Shown here one piece after another: positions 25,435-35,923 of a DNA stretch of 64,000 nucleotides; the first letter of the stretch is position 1, and the number at the start of each line of letters is the position of its first letter. The notes below the pieces were generated by a model that saw nothing but the letters and a program-made list of their open reading frames with translations, was not told the origin of the DNA and ran no database searches. The translations under genes were made by a program, and so were the position numbers. The stretch covers positions 1-64,000 of the forward strand of contig NZ_JOFQ01000021.1 of the NCBI RefSeq assembly GCF_000718305.1, read 5' to 3'. Source of the DNA: Streptomyces niger (GTDB lineage: Bacteria > Actinomycetota > Actinomycetes > Streptomycetales > Streptomycetaceae).

Positions 25435-28400
25435 GTGCGGCTCAGACACCTGCGTGGGATCAACCGCCCCGTCGCCCTGGCGGCGGCCGCCCTCCTGATC
25501 GTGACGGCACAGGGCGCGGCCGTCGCCGCACCCGCCACACCGCACGCACCACCCGACGCCGGCGGGACGTTCGGCTCGTCCTTCGAATCCGGCCAACCCG
25601 CGCCCGACTGGCGCGACACCGCCGAGACCCCCGCCGGCGGCTCCCCGAAGGTCTCCGGGGTCCATCCCGAGGGCGCCACCGCACCCGGCATGACCAGCCG
25701 CGTCGACACCGGCCCCACCGACTCCCCCACCGCGAGGCAGAACGCCGGCTTCACCGGGACGCACGCGCTGCGGTACGGCGGCACGCACACCGCCGAGGAC
25801 CACGGCTACGCGTACAACAAACTCTTCGACGTGGACGTGCCCGTCGGCCGCGACACCGTCCTGTCCTACAAGCTCTTCCCCGAAATGGCCGGATCCGCGC
25901 GTGACTACCGGGCCACCCAGGTCTCCGTCGATCTCGCCTTCACCGACGGCACCTACCTCAGCGACCTGAAGCCCACCGACACGAACGGCGCCCCGCTGAC
26001 CCCGCAGGGCCAGGGCGCGGCCAAGACGCTCTACGTCAATCAGTGGAACAACCGGGAGTCGGAGATCGGAGCGGTGGCCGCCGGAAAGACGGTCGACCGC
26101 ATCCTGCTGGCGTACGACGCGCCGCACGGCACCGGCGACTTCCGCGGCTGGCTCGACGATGTGTCACTGGCGCCGGCGAAGCCCGAGAAGCCCCTCGCGC
26201 ACCTCGCCGACTACGCCTCGACCGTCCGCGGCACGAACTCCAGCGGCAGCTTCTCGCGCGGCAACACCTTCCCCGCGACCGCCGTCCCCAACGGCTTCAA
26301 CTTCTGGACGCCGGTGACCAATGCCGGCTCCCAGGACTGGCTCTACGAATACGCGCGCAAGAACAACTCCGACAACCTCCCCACGCTCCAGGCCTTCGGC
26401 GCCAGCCACGAACCCAGCCCCTGGATGGGCGACCGGCAGACCTTCCAGGTGATGCCGTCCACCGCGGCCGGCACCCCCGACGCCTCCCGCACCGCCCGCG
26501 CGCTCCCCTTCCACCACTCGAACGAGACGGCCAAGCCCCACTATTACGGCGTCACCTTCGACAACGGTCTGAAGGCCGAGATCGCTCCCACCGACCACGC
26601 CGCGATGATGAAGTTCACCTTCCCGGGTGCGGACGCGAACCTGATCTTCGACAACGTCAACAACAAGGGCGGCCTCACGCTCGACAAGGACAACGGCGTC
26701 GTCACCGGCTTCTCCGACGTCAAGAGCGGGCTGTCCACCGGCGCCACCCGGATGTTCGTGTACGCGGTCTTCGACGCCCCGGTCACCGGCGGCAGCAAGC
26801 TCTCCGGGGGCGGCGGCCCCGACGTCACCGGCTACCTGCGCTTCGAGCCCGGCGCCGACCACACCGTCACGATGCGCATCGCCACGTCGCTCATCAGCGT
26901 CGACCAGGCGAAGGAGAACCTTCGCCAGGAGATCGCGGACGGCGCCTCGTCCACGTCCGTACGGGACCGGGCCCGCGCGCAGTGGGACGACATCCTCGGC
27001 CGCATCGAGGTCGAGGGGGCGAGCCACGACCAGCTCACCACGCTCTACTCCAACCTCTACCGGCTGTACCTGTACCCCAACTCCGGCTCCGAGAAGGTGA
27101 ATGGCAAGCAGCGTTACGCCAGCCCCTTCTCCCCGCAGACCGGCCCGGACACCCCGACCCACACCGGCTCGAAGATCGTCGACGGCCAGGTGCACGTCAA
27201 CAACGGGTTCTGGGACACCTACCGGACCACCTGGCCCGCGTACTCCTTCCTCACCCCGAAGCGCGCCGGCGAGCTGGCCGACGGCTTCGTGCAGCAGTAC
27301 AAGGACGGCGGCTGGATGTCCCGCTGGTCCTCCCCCGGCTACGCCGACCTGATGACCGGCACCAGCTCCGACGTGGCCTTCGCCGACGCGTACGGCAAGG
27401 GCGTGCGCTTCGACGCGGAGGCGGCCTACGAAGCGGCGCTGAAGAACGCCACGGTCGCGCCGCCCAGCCCGGGCGTCGGCCGCAAGGGCATGAACACCTC
27501 GCCCTTCCTCGGCTACACCTCCACCAAGACCAAGGAGGGCCTGTCCTGGGCGTTGGAGGGCTACCTCAACGACTCCGGCATCGCCCGCATGGGCCAGGCG
27601 CTCTACAAGAAGACCCACGAGACTCGGTACAAGGAGGAGTCGGCGTACTTCTTCCACCGCGCCCGCAACTACGTGCGGCTCTTCGACGACAAGGTCGGCT
27701 TCTTTCAGGGCAAGGACGAGCAGGGCGACTGGCGGCTGTCGCCGGACAAGTACGACCCGCGCGTCTGGGGCAACGACTACACCGAGACCAACGGCTGGTC
27801 CTTCGCCTTCACGGCTCCGCAGGACCTGAAGGGCCTCGCCAACCTCTACGGGGGCCGCGCCGGCCTGGCGAAGAAGCTCGACACGTACTTCGCCACCCCG
27901 GAGACCGGCACCAAGGAGTTCGCCGGCAGCTACGGCGGCGTGATCCACGAGATGACCGAGGCCCGCGACACCCGGATGGGCATGTACGGCCACAGCAACC
28001 AGCCCTCGCACCACATCGCGTACGCCTACGACGCGGCGGGGCAGCCGTGGAAGACGCAGGAGAAGGTCCGCGAGGTCCTCTCCCGGCTCTACCTGGGCAG
28101 CGAGATCGGCCAGGGCTACCCGGGTGACGAGGACAACGGCGAGATGTCGGCCTGGTACGTCTTCAGCGCCCTCGGCTTCTACCCGCTGGTGATGGGGGCG
28201 CCGGAGTACGCGATCGGCTCCCCGCTCTTCACGAAGGCCACCGTCCACCTGGAAAGCGGCCGCGACCTGGTCATCAACGCCCCGGAGAACAGCGCCCGGA
28301 ACGTCTACGTGCAGGGCGTGAAGGTCAACGGCAAGGCGTGGAACTCCACGGCACTGCCGCACTCCGTCCTCGCCCGCGGCGGCACGCTCGACTTCGCCAT

Positions 28401-28821
28401 GGGCGCGACGCCGTCCCGCTGGGGCACCGGCAAGAACGCCGGCCCCACCTCGCTCACCAAGGACGACAAGGTGCCGGCCCCGGCCGCCGACGTGGCTCCC
28501 GCGGACGGCTCGGCGCTCTTCGACGACACCTCGGACACGTCGGCGTCCTTCGGGACGGCGGCCGCCGACCTCACGAAGGACACCCGCGTCTCCCAGTACA
28601 CGCTGACCTCGTCGGCGAAGGCCGAGGCGCCGAACGGCTGGACCCTGCAGGGCTCCCGGGACGGCCGCCGGTGGACCACCGTCGACCGCCGCTCCGCCGA
28701 GTCCTTCACGTGGGACAAGCAGACCCGCGTCTTCTCGGTGGCCCACCCGGGCACGTACCGGCACTACCGCCTGATCCCGAGCGGCCGGGCCACGCTCGCG
28801 GAGGTCGAACTCCTCTCCTGA
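25435..28821 (+). CDS. Secreted GH92 alpha-mannosidase
   Basis: An 1128-residue exported glycosidase. Residues 1-32 are a signal peptide with a basic start, a hydrophobic core and VAAPA. About 40-240 form a beta-sandwich carbohydrate-binding region, and 250-1020 contain the GH92 N-terminal and catalytic domains: GNTFPATAVPNGFNFWTP, FWDTYRTTWPAYS, MSRWSSPGYADLMTGTSSDVAFADAY in part, GYPGDEDNGEMSAWYVFSALGFYP (Ca2+ and catalytic region; shown here split) and YAIGSPLF. GH92 enzymes are Ca2+-dependent exo-acting alpha-mannosidases, mostly alpha-1,2, that trim N-glycans. The C-terminus resembles an F5/8 type C-like module. It is divergent from ngcE, fitting glycan foraging. Confidence 0.88.
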   Translation: MRLRHLRGINRPVALAAAALLIVTAQGAAVAAPATPHAPPDAGGTFGSSFESGQPAPDWRDTAETPAGGSPKVSGVHPEGATAPGMTSRVDTGPTDSPTARQNAGFTGTHALRYGGTHTAEDHGYAYNKLFDVDVPVGRDTVLSYKLFPEMAGSARDYRATQVSVDLAFTDGTYLSDLKPTDTNGAPLTPQGQGAAKTLYVNQWNNRESEIGAVAAGKTVDRILLAYDAPHGTGDFRGWLDDVSLAPAKPEKPLAHLADYASTVRGTNSSGSFSRGNTFPATAVPNGFNFWTPVTNAGSQDWLYEYARKNNSDNLPTLQAFGASHEPSPWMGDRQTFQVMPSTAAGTPDASRTARALPFHHSNETAKPHYYGVTFDNGLKAEIAPTDHAAMMKFTFPGADANLIFDNVNNKGGLTLDKDNGVVTGFSDVKSGLSTGATRMFVYAVFDAPVTGGSKLSGGGGPDVTGYLRFEPGADHTVTMRIATSLISVDQAKENLRQEIADGASSTSVRDRARAQWDDILGRIEVEGASHDQLTTLYSNLYRLYLYPNSGSEKVNGKQRYASPFSPQTGPDTPTHTGSKIVDGQVHVNNGFWDTYRTTWPAYSFLTPKRAGELADGFVQQYKDGGWMSRWSSPGYADLMTGTSSDVAFADAYGKGVRFDAEAAYEAALKNATVAPPSPGVGRKGMNTSPFLGYTSTKTKEGLSWALEGYLNDSGIARMGQALYKKTHETRYKEESAYFFHRARNYVRLFDDKVGFFQGKDEQGDWRLSPDKYDPRVWGNDYTETNGWSFAFTAPQDLKGLANLYGGRAGLAKKLDTYFATPETGTKEFAGSYGGVIHEMTEARDTRMGMYGHSNQPSHHIAYAYDAAGQPWKTQEKVREVLSRLYLGSEIGQGYPGDEDNGEMSAWYVFSALGFYPLVMGAPEYAIGSPLFTKATVHLESGRDLVINAPENSARNVYVQGVKVNGKAWNSTALPHSVLARGGTLDFAMGATPSRWGTGKNAGPTSLTKDDKVPAPAADVAPADGSALFDDTSDTSASFGTAAADLTKDTRVSQYTLTSSAKAEAPNGWTLQGSRDGRRWTTVDRRSAESFTWDKQTRVFSVAHPGTYRHYRLIPSGRATLAEVELLS

Positions 28822-28834
28822 CCCCGCGCCGCGT

Positions 28835-28875
28835 CACAGGGCCGCCCCGCTCGTCCGAGTGGGTGCGGCCCTGTG
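28835..28875. terminator. Terminator between GH92 and the small secreted protein
   Basis: Arms CACAGGGCCGC (28835-28845) and GCGGCCCTGTG (28865-28875), 11 bp perfect, between the convergent stops at 28821 and 28891. Confidence 0.65.
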
Positions 28876-28890
28876 CGGCTCCGGGACGGC

Positions 28891-29169
28891 TCAGAGGAGG
28901 CCGTTGAGGAGGCTGCTGAGCAGGCCGCCGCCGTAGCCGTTGCCCCAGTCGCCACGACCCCAGCCGCCCCAGTCGCCACGGTCGTCGTCACCGCCCATGT
29001 CGTCGTCGCGGCCCTTGTCATCGTCACGGTCCTTGCACGTGCACTTGTGGTGGTCCCACGACTGCACCGTCGGGGCCTGCGGGGCGGCCTGGGCCACGCC
29101 GGAGAGCGGGACGACGACGGCTGCCGCGAGGGCGGCGGCCGCGACGGAACGGCCGATGGTCTTGCGCAT
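28891..29169 (-). CDS. Small secreted Asp/Gly-rich protein, 92 aa
   Basis: A 92-residue exported protein with a clear signal peptide (MRKTIGRSVAAAALAAAVVV...SGVAQA, cleavage near residue 28). The mature part has WDHHKCTCKDRDDDKGRDDD, two cysteines in C-T-C spacing, an Asp/Gly/Trp-rich stretch and a hydrophobic LLSSLLNGLL tail. The tail resembles C-termini of several small secreted Streptomyces proteins. An acidic His/Cys patch suggests metal binding, but no function can be assigned. It is preceded by GGAGAATC before the ATG. Confidence 0.7.
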   Translation of the reverse strand: MRKTIGRSVAAAALAAAVVVPLSGVAQAAPQAPTVQSWDHHKCTCKDRDDDKGRDDDMGGDDDRGDWGGWGRGDWGNGYGGGLLSSLLNGLL

Positions 29170-29270
29170 GTGATTCTCCTGTCGGGAAGAAGTGTGACGA
29201 TACGCAGATCTACCGCGCCCCGCCGCCGTCACCACCATGCTCCGCGCGACTCCACTCCACCGGTCTATGC

Positions 29271-29309
29271 GGAAGGGCCGCACCCCCGCTGTCGGGGTGC
29301 GGCCCTTCC
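29271..29309. terminator. Strong terminator after acnA
   Basis: Arms GGAAGGGCCGCACCCC (29271-29286) and GGGGTGCGGCCCTTCC (29294-29309), 16 bp perfect with a 7-base loop, downstream of the leftward acnA stop at 29362. Confidence 0.8.
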
Positions 29310-29361
29310 TGCCGCCGGCCGGGCTCCGCTTACTCGCGGCCGTGCTTACCTGCGGCTGTGC

Positions 29362-32154
<2,793 letters not shown>

Positions 32155-32159
32155 TCAGC

Positions 32160-32178
32160 TAAGGTAAGGCTTAGTTAG
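32160..32178. promoter_or_regulatory. Iron box 1 (DmdR/IdeR type) upstream of acnA
   Basis: TAAGGTAAGGCTTAGTTAG matches the IdeR consensus TWAGGTWAGSCTWACCTWA at 16 of 19 positions. It is 72 bases before the acnA start. With box 2 it forms a larger dyad, GTAAGGCT-N10-AGCCTTAC (32164-32189). Confidence 0.65.
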
Positions 32179-32193
32179 GTGAGCCTTACTAGC
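32175..32193. promoter_or_regulatory. Iron box 2 (DmdR/IdeR type) upstream of acnA
   Basis: TTAGGTGAGCCTTACTAGC agrees perfectly with the first 12 bases of the reverse DmdR1 consensus TTAGGTGAGCCTAACCTAA and at 14 of 19 overall. Its centre is 15 bases from that of box 1, as for tandem dimer binding. Confidence 0.6.
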
Positions 32194-32219
32194 GCGGCAG
32201 CGGTACGCCTCTCGGCAGA

Positions 32220-32237
32220 TATCTCGATGTCGAGATA
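32220..32237. promoter_or_regulatory. MarR/TamR-like palindrome upstream of acnA
   Basis: TATCTCGATGTCGAGATA has perfect 8-bp arms around TG. In S. coelicolor the MarR-family regulator TamR is reported to act on the aconitase promoter; MarR/UrtR sites have this size and shape. The identity of the binder here is inferred. Confidence 0.55.
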
Positions 32238-32326
32238 ACTCTAGTACATCGCTGCCGTGCGGTCATGCTCTGCCCACCCGATGTCCGCTTCGTTCCGGGT
32301 GGTACCGGGACAGCCGCATCTGCCCC

Positions 32327-33271
32327 CTAGGCGACGGCCAGGTCGAGGCGGCGCATCCGGGCCGGGTCGGCGATGACCTCGTACGCGGTGATCCGGTCGT
32401 GCTCGATCGCGAGGGTCAGGACGAGGGCCAGCCGGCCTGCCGGGGCCACGACGATGCCGGGTGCGCCGTTCACCAGCGCCGGCTCCGCGTCCCGCGCGCG
32501 CCGCCCGAAGACGAGCGTCCCCTCCGCCACGGCACGCGCCCCGCGGAGCACCGTCGCGGCGCCCGGAGGCAGCGCGGCGGGGTCGGCGCGGCGCACGGCG
32601 TCGGGGGCGAGCACCGCGAGCAGCGCGTCGAGGTCGCCGCGGCGCGAGGCGGCGAGGAAGGCCTCGACGACGCGCCGCTGCCGGTCCAGCTCGGGGCGGG
32701 GCGTGGCGCTCGTCCCCCGCACCCGGTGGCGCGCCCGGCTCGCGAGCTTCTTCGTGGCGACCGGCGAGCGGTCCACGAGGGGCGCGATCTCCGCGAACGG
32801 CACGGCGAACAGGTCGTGCAGCACGAACGCGACGCGTTCGGCGGGCGCGAGCGTGTCGAGCACCACGAGCAGGGCGCGGCCGACCGCGTCGGCCAGCACC
32901 GCCTCGTCCTCCGGCGTGCCGGGTCCGTCCGTGGTCCCCGACCGCCCGGCCTCGTCGGGCAGCCCGTCCCCCGCCGGGTCCTCCCGCCGTGCCGTACGGG
33001 CCCGCAGCGCGTCCAGGCAGACCCGCGAGAGGACGGTACGCAGCCAGCCGCCGAGGTTGGCGATCTCCCGCGCGTCGGCGCGGCCGAGCCGCAGCCAGGT
33101 CTCCTGCACGGCGTCCTCCGCCTCGGCGAGCGAGCCGAGCATCCGGTACGCCACCGCGCGCAGCTGCCCCCGGTGCGCCTCGAAGCGCTCCGCCAGCGCG
33201 TCGTCCCCGGCCCGGTCCGCCGGCCCGCCGTGCCCGTTCCGGCCGTCCGCCGGCCCGTCGTGCTCGTCCAT
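32327..33271 (-). CDS. ECF41-like RNA polymerase sigma factor with C-terminal SnoaL-like domain
   Basis: A 314-residue extracytoplasmic-function sigma factor. Region 2 at about 25-95 (RAVAYRMLGSLAEAEDAVQETWLRL), region 4 at about 140-195 (LAPAERVAFVLHDLFAVPFAEIAPLVDRSPVATKKLA, shown in part). A C-terminal SnoaL-like domain from 205 to the end contains VNGAPG, the ECF41-type motif that tunes activity instead of a separate anti-sigma factor. ECF41 genes are usually next to COE genes (carboxymuconolactone decarboxylase, oxidoreductase, epimerase); here an OYE-like gene is divergent and an AhpD-like gene is 2.7 kb away. Two nearby promoters fit its consensus. Confidence 0.85.
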   Translation of the reverse strand: MDEHDGPADGRNGHGGPADRAGDDALAERFEAHRGQLRAVAYRMLGSLAEAEDAVQETWLRLGRADAREIANLGGWLRTVLSRVCLDALRARTARREDPAGDGLPDEAGRSGTTDGPGTPEDEAVLADAVGRALLVVLDTLAPAERVAFVLHDLFAVPFAEIAPLVDRSPVATKKLASRARHRVRGTSATPRPELDRQRRVVEAFLAASRRGDLDALLAVLAPDAVRRADPAALPPGAATVLRGARAVAEGTLVFGRRARDAEPALVNGAPGIVVAPAGRLALVLTLAIEHDRITAYEVIADPARMRRLDLAVA

Positions 33272-33272
33272 C

Positions 33273-33299
33273 GGTCACCTTTCCGTGTCGTGCCCCGTC
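33273..33299 (+). promoter_or_regulatory. Candidate ECF41-type promoter for the OYE-like gene
   Basis: GGTCACC (33273-33279), 16 bases, then CGTC (33296-33299), reading toward the gene at 33370. The -35 differs at two positions from TGTCACA, so this is weaker than the other two candidates. Confidence 0.3.
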
Positions 33300-33307
33300 A
33301 CTCCTTC

Positions 33308-33334
33308 GACGCGCCCGACACCGCCAAGGTGACA
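33308..33334 (-). promoter_or_regulatory. ECF41-type promoter in front of the sigma gene
   Basis: On the minus strand: TGTCACC (33334-33328), 16 bases, then CGTC (33311-33308), about 35 bases before the sigma gene. It matches TGTCACA-N16-CGTC with one change, so the factor probably drives its own gene. The TGTCA block is embedded in three near-repeats of GTGTCA/TGACAC at 33330-33355. Confidence 0.55.
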
Positions 33335-33369
33335 CGGCTGACACGGATGACACGGAGAGGAAGCACCCC

Positions 33370-34530
33370 ATGCCTGCCCTGCCGACGACGGCCCCGGCCA
33401 CCCCCGTCCAGCCCCTGCTGCGCCCTGTGGCACTGGGCGACCTCCGGCTGCCCAACCGCGTGGTGATGGCCCCGCTCACCCGCGCCCGTGCCGCTGCCGC
33501 CGGGCTCGTGCCGACGGCACTGCACGCGGCCTACTACGCCCAGCGGGCCGGCGCCGGACTGATCATCACCGAGGGGACCTGGGTCGACGAGGAGGCGATC
33601 GGCTTCGTCCACGTACCCGGCATCCACAGCGACGCCCAGGTGGCCGGGTGGCGGCGCGTCACCGACCTGGTGCACGCCCTCGGCGGCCGCATCGTGGTCC
33701 AGCTCTGGCACACCGGCGCCGCCTCCCACCCCGATCACCACGGCGGGCGGCCGCCCGCCGGGCCGTCGGCGGTCGACCCGCGCGTCCGGTCCTTCACGCC
33801 CGGCGGCTTCAAGGCCACGGTCACGCCCCGGGAGATGACCGCCGCCGACATCGCCGCGACGGTCACCGCCTTCCGCGCGGCCTCGGCGAACGCCCGGCGC
33901 GCGGGGTTCGACGGGGTCGAGATCGGCGCCCTGCCCCCGTTCCTGCTCACGCAGTTCCTCAACCCGCGGCTGAACCGCCGCACCGACGCGTACGGCGGCG
34001 ACCGCGTCCGCCGGCGGCGGCTGCTCCTGGAAACCGTGGACGCCGTGTGCGAGCCGTGGGCCGGCCGGCGCGTCGGCGTGCGGCTGGGTCCCTACCTGGC
34101 CTCGGGGGACCGGTTCCCGGTCGACGCGGAGTCGCTCGCCGACCACGAGGCGCTGGTGGCGGAGCTCGACGCCCGCCCGCTGGCGTATCTGCACCTCCGG
34201 GGCCCGGACGTGTCCCCCGCCGGCGCGTCCCCCGATCCCGGGGCGTTCGCGCGGTGGCGGCGCCGGTTCCGCGGCCCGCTGCTCGTGAACAACGGCTTCG
34301 ACCGGGAGTCCGGGAACGCCGTCCTCGACGCGGGCCTCGCCGACGCCGTCTCGTACGGCACCCACTTCGTCGCCAACCCCGACCTGGTCACCCGCTTCGC
34401 ACTCGGCCAGGGCCTGGCGGCCGGTGACGCCGCCACGTTCTACACCGGCGGCGCGGAGGGGTACGTGGACTACCCGCTCAGCGGGACCGGGCCGGCCGTC
34501 ACCAGGGACGCCCCTCCGGCAGCTCGGTGA
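33370..34530 (+). CDS. Old Yellow Enzyme-like NADH:flavin oxidoreductase with altered active site
   Basis: A 386-residue TIM-barrel flavoprotein similar to alkene reductases of the OYE family. Family blocks: PLLRPVALGDLRLPNRVVMAPLTRAR in part (N-terminal FMN region), QLWHTGAASHP, NRRTDAYGGD and the late FMN-phosphate region NNGFDRESG. The usual VEIHGANGYL motif, which supplies His-Asn for carbonyl binding and Tyr, reads VEIGALPPFL, so all three substrate residues are replaced. FMN binding looks intact. It may act on other substrates or bind flavin without ene-reduction. It lies divergent to the ECF41-like sigma gene and overlaps the convergent DUF4865 gene by 32 bases. Confidence 0.85.
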   Translation: MPALPTTAPATPVQPLLRPVALGDLRLPNRVVMAPLTRARAAAAGLVPTALHAAYYAQRAGAGLIITEGTWVDEEAIGFVHVPGIHSDAQVAGWRRVTDLVHALGGRIVVQLWHTGAASHPDHHGGRPPAGPSAVDPRVRSFTPGGFKATVTPREMTAADIAATVTAFRAASANARRAGFDGVEIGALPPFLLTQFLNPRLNRRTDAYGGDRVRRRRLLLETVDAVCEPWAGRRVGVRLGPYLASGDRFPVDAESLADHEALVAELDARPLAYLHLRGPDVSPAGASPDPGAFARWRRRFRGPLLVNNGFDRESGNAVLDAGLADAVSYGTHFVANPDLVTRFALGQGLAAGDAATFYTGGAEGYVDYPLSGTGPAVTRDAPPAAR

Positions 34531-35116
34531 GGTGCGGTGCCGAGAGGTGGAGGACCTCGTAGCGGTCGGTGCCGTCGTGCTCGGATGCGGGCACGGGGTC
34601 CGTGCCGAGGACGAGGCGGAGCAGCTGCCAGTGGTGGGGGTCGACCGCGAGGGCCGCGGTGTGGACGGCGGGGTGTCGGGCCAGTTCGCGGAGGGTGGCG
34701 GTCTCCTCTGCCAGGAGGCGGCCGAGAGCCAGGCCGTCGGGGTCCGGGCCGAGGCCGGCCGGGAGCGAGGTGAGGCGGCGGGTGGCGGTGCGCGGGGGCG
34801 TCCCGCGCGCCGGGCCCGCCGTGACGGCCGCGCCCGTCCAGTGGCGTACGGCGGGGCGGCCGAAGTCGCGCACGATGTTCTGGAAGCCGCCCCCGCCCAG
34901 GAGGAAATGGCCCATCGCGCCCGTGTCCTGCCAGAGGTAGAAGGGCGCGTACTGGTTGACCGGCGAGCCGTTCACCCCGCGCTCGCGCACCAGGTACGCC
35001 TTGAGGGCCAGCCCGGCGCGGTCGTCGAGCAGGTGGCCGGTGGCCGCCACCCGCTTGCGGATGGTGCCCATGTCGTGGTCGGCGGGCAGGGTGATCTCGT
35101 ACTGCGCGGCGTACAT
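34499..35116 (-). CDS. DUF4865 family protein
   Basis: A 205-residue soluble protein of the DUF4865 family (MYAAQYEITLPADHDMGTIRKRV, QYAPFYLWQDTGAMGHFL, QNIVRDFGRPAVRHW). Function is unknown. The family is commonly encoded directly after a TetR regulator. Here its ATG overlaps the TetR stop as TGATG, so it is translationally coupled; a GTG one codon earlier is an alternative. The 3' end overlaps the OYE-like gene on the other strand by 32 bases. Confidence 0.8.
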   Translation of the reverse strand: MYAAQYEITLPADHDMGTIRKRVAATGHLLDDRAGLALKAYLVRERGVNGSPVNQYAPFYLWQDTGAMGHFLLGGGGFQNIVRDFGRPAVRHWTGAAVTAGPARGTPPRTATRRLTSLPAGLGPDPDGLALGRLLAEETATLRELARHPAVHTAALAVDPHHWQLLRLVLGTDPVPASEHDGTDRYEVLHLSAPHLTELPEGRPW

Positions 35117-35748
35117 CACCGGCCCCCGGCGGTGGCGTGGCCGGCGATCAGGGCGAGCACGCCGGTGACGGCCTGGTCGAAGGCGGCCGGCGAACCGGCG
35201 GCGCGGGCGAGGACGTAACCGCCCTGCACCACCGCGACCACGCTCGCCGCCGTGGCCGCCGGGTCCAGCCCCGCGGCCAGCTCGCCCCGTGCAGCCCCCT
35301 CGGCCAGCACCTCCGTGAGGCGGCTGCGCAGCCAGTCGAAGGTCTCGTCGACCGGGGCTCGCAGCGCCGGGTCGGCCATCACGTCCGGGTCCTGGGTGAG
35401 CCGCCCCACCGGGCAGCCTTTGAGGGCGTCACGCTCGCGGCGCAGGTACGCCTCGATCCGGTCCAGCGCCGTACCGGGCCCGTCCAGCAGCCGCGCCACC
35501 TCGGCCCGCATCTCCTCGGCGGTGCGGCGGATGGCCGCCAGCGCGAGGTCCGGCTTACCGCTGAAGTGGTGGTACATGCTGCCCTGGCCCGCTTCGGCGC
35601 GCTGCAGGATCGCCTTGGGGCTGGTGCCGACGTAGCCGCGCTCCCACAGCAGGGCGCGGGTGCTCTCGATGAGGCGTTCCGAGGTGCTGCTCGCCGCGCT
35701 CGGGCGGCCGTCCGGCGCACCGTCCTGCGGCCTGGTCACTGGGGTCAT
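35116..35748 (-). CDS. TetR-family transcriptional regulator
   Basis: A 210-residue TetR protein. The HTH is at about 25-70 (RLIESTRALLWERGYVGTSPKAILQRAEAGQGSMYHHFSGK, motif only: GTSPKAIL..AGQGSMYHHF). The C-terminal TetR_C region contains KGCPVGRL, which places it near the LmrA/YxaF-type subgroup with a conserved Cys that can sense quinones. It is coupled to the DUF4865 gene. A 16-bp dyad sits just before its start, between it and the divergent AhpD-like gene, consistent with autoregulation. Confidence 0.88.
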   Translation of the reverse strand: MTPVTRPQDGAPDGRPSAASSTSERLIESTRALLWERGYVGTSPKAILQRAEAGQGSMYHHFSGKPDLALAAIRRTAEEMRAEVARLLDGPGTALDRIEAYLRRERDALKGCPVGRLTQDPDVMADPALRAPVDETFDWLRSRLTEVLAEGAARGELAAGLDPAATAASVVAVVQGGYVLARAAGSPAAFDQAVTGVLALIAGHATAGGR

Positions 35749-35758
35749 GCGGTCAGCA

Positions 35759-35774
35759 TACATACCAGTACGTA
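35759..35774. promoter_or_regulatory. Candidate TetR operator
   Basis: TACATACCAGTACGTA is an imperfect dyad with one mismatch in 7-bp arms around CA, starting 11 bases upstream of the TetR start codon. Likely autoregulatory site. Confidence 0.45.
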
Positions 35775-35826
35775 CAGGAGCTCGGCACGCCGGTCCCGGA
35801 AGGGCGCGAAAAAGGTGGCGCGGCCG

Positions 35827-35854
35827 TGTCACATTCCGCGGGGCGCGATCCGTC
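35827..35854 (+). promoter_or_regulatory. ECF41-type promoter for the AhpD-like gene
   Basis: TGTCACA (35827-35833), 17 bases, then CGTC (35851-35854). The -35 heptamer and -10 tetramer both match the published ECF41 consensus exactly, and transcription would start about 60 bases before the ATG at 35924. Confidence 0.65.
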
Positions 35855-35923
35855 AGTGGGGTGAAGCAGCAAGACGCACCACAAGAAGTACCGGCCGAGC
35901 AGGCCCTTACCGAGGAGCACCTC

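Noticed and set aside
26164..28764. 866-codon frame antisense to GH92
   Set aside because: Ala/Val/Gly/Asp/Arg-rich shadow; the plus-strand GH92 enzyme has all family motifs and a signal peptide.
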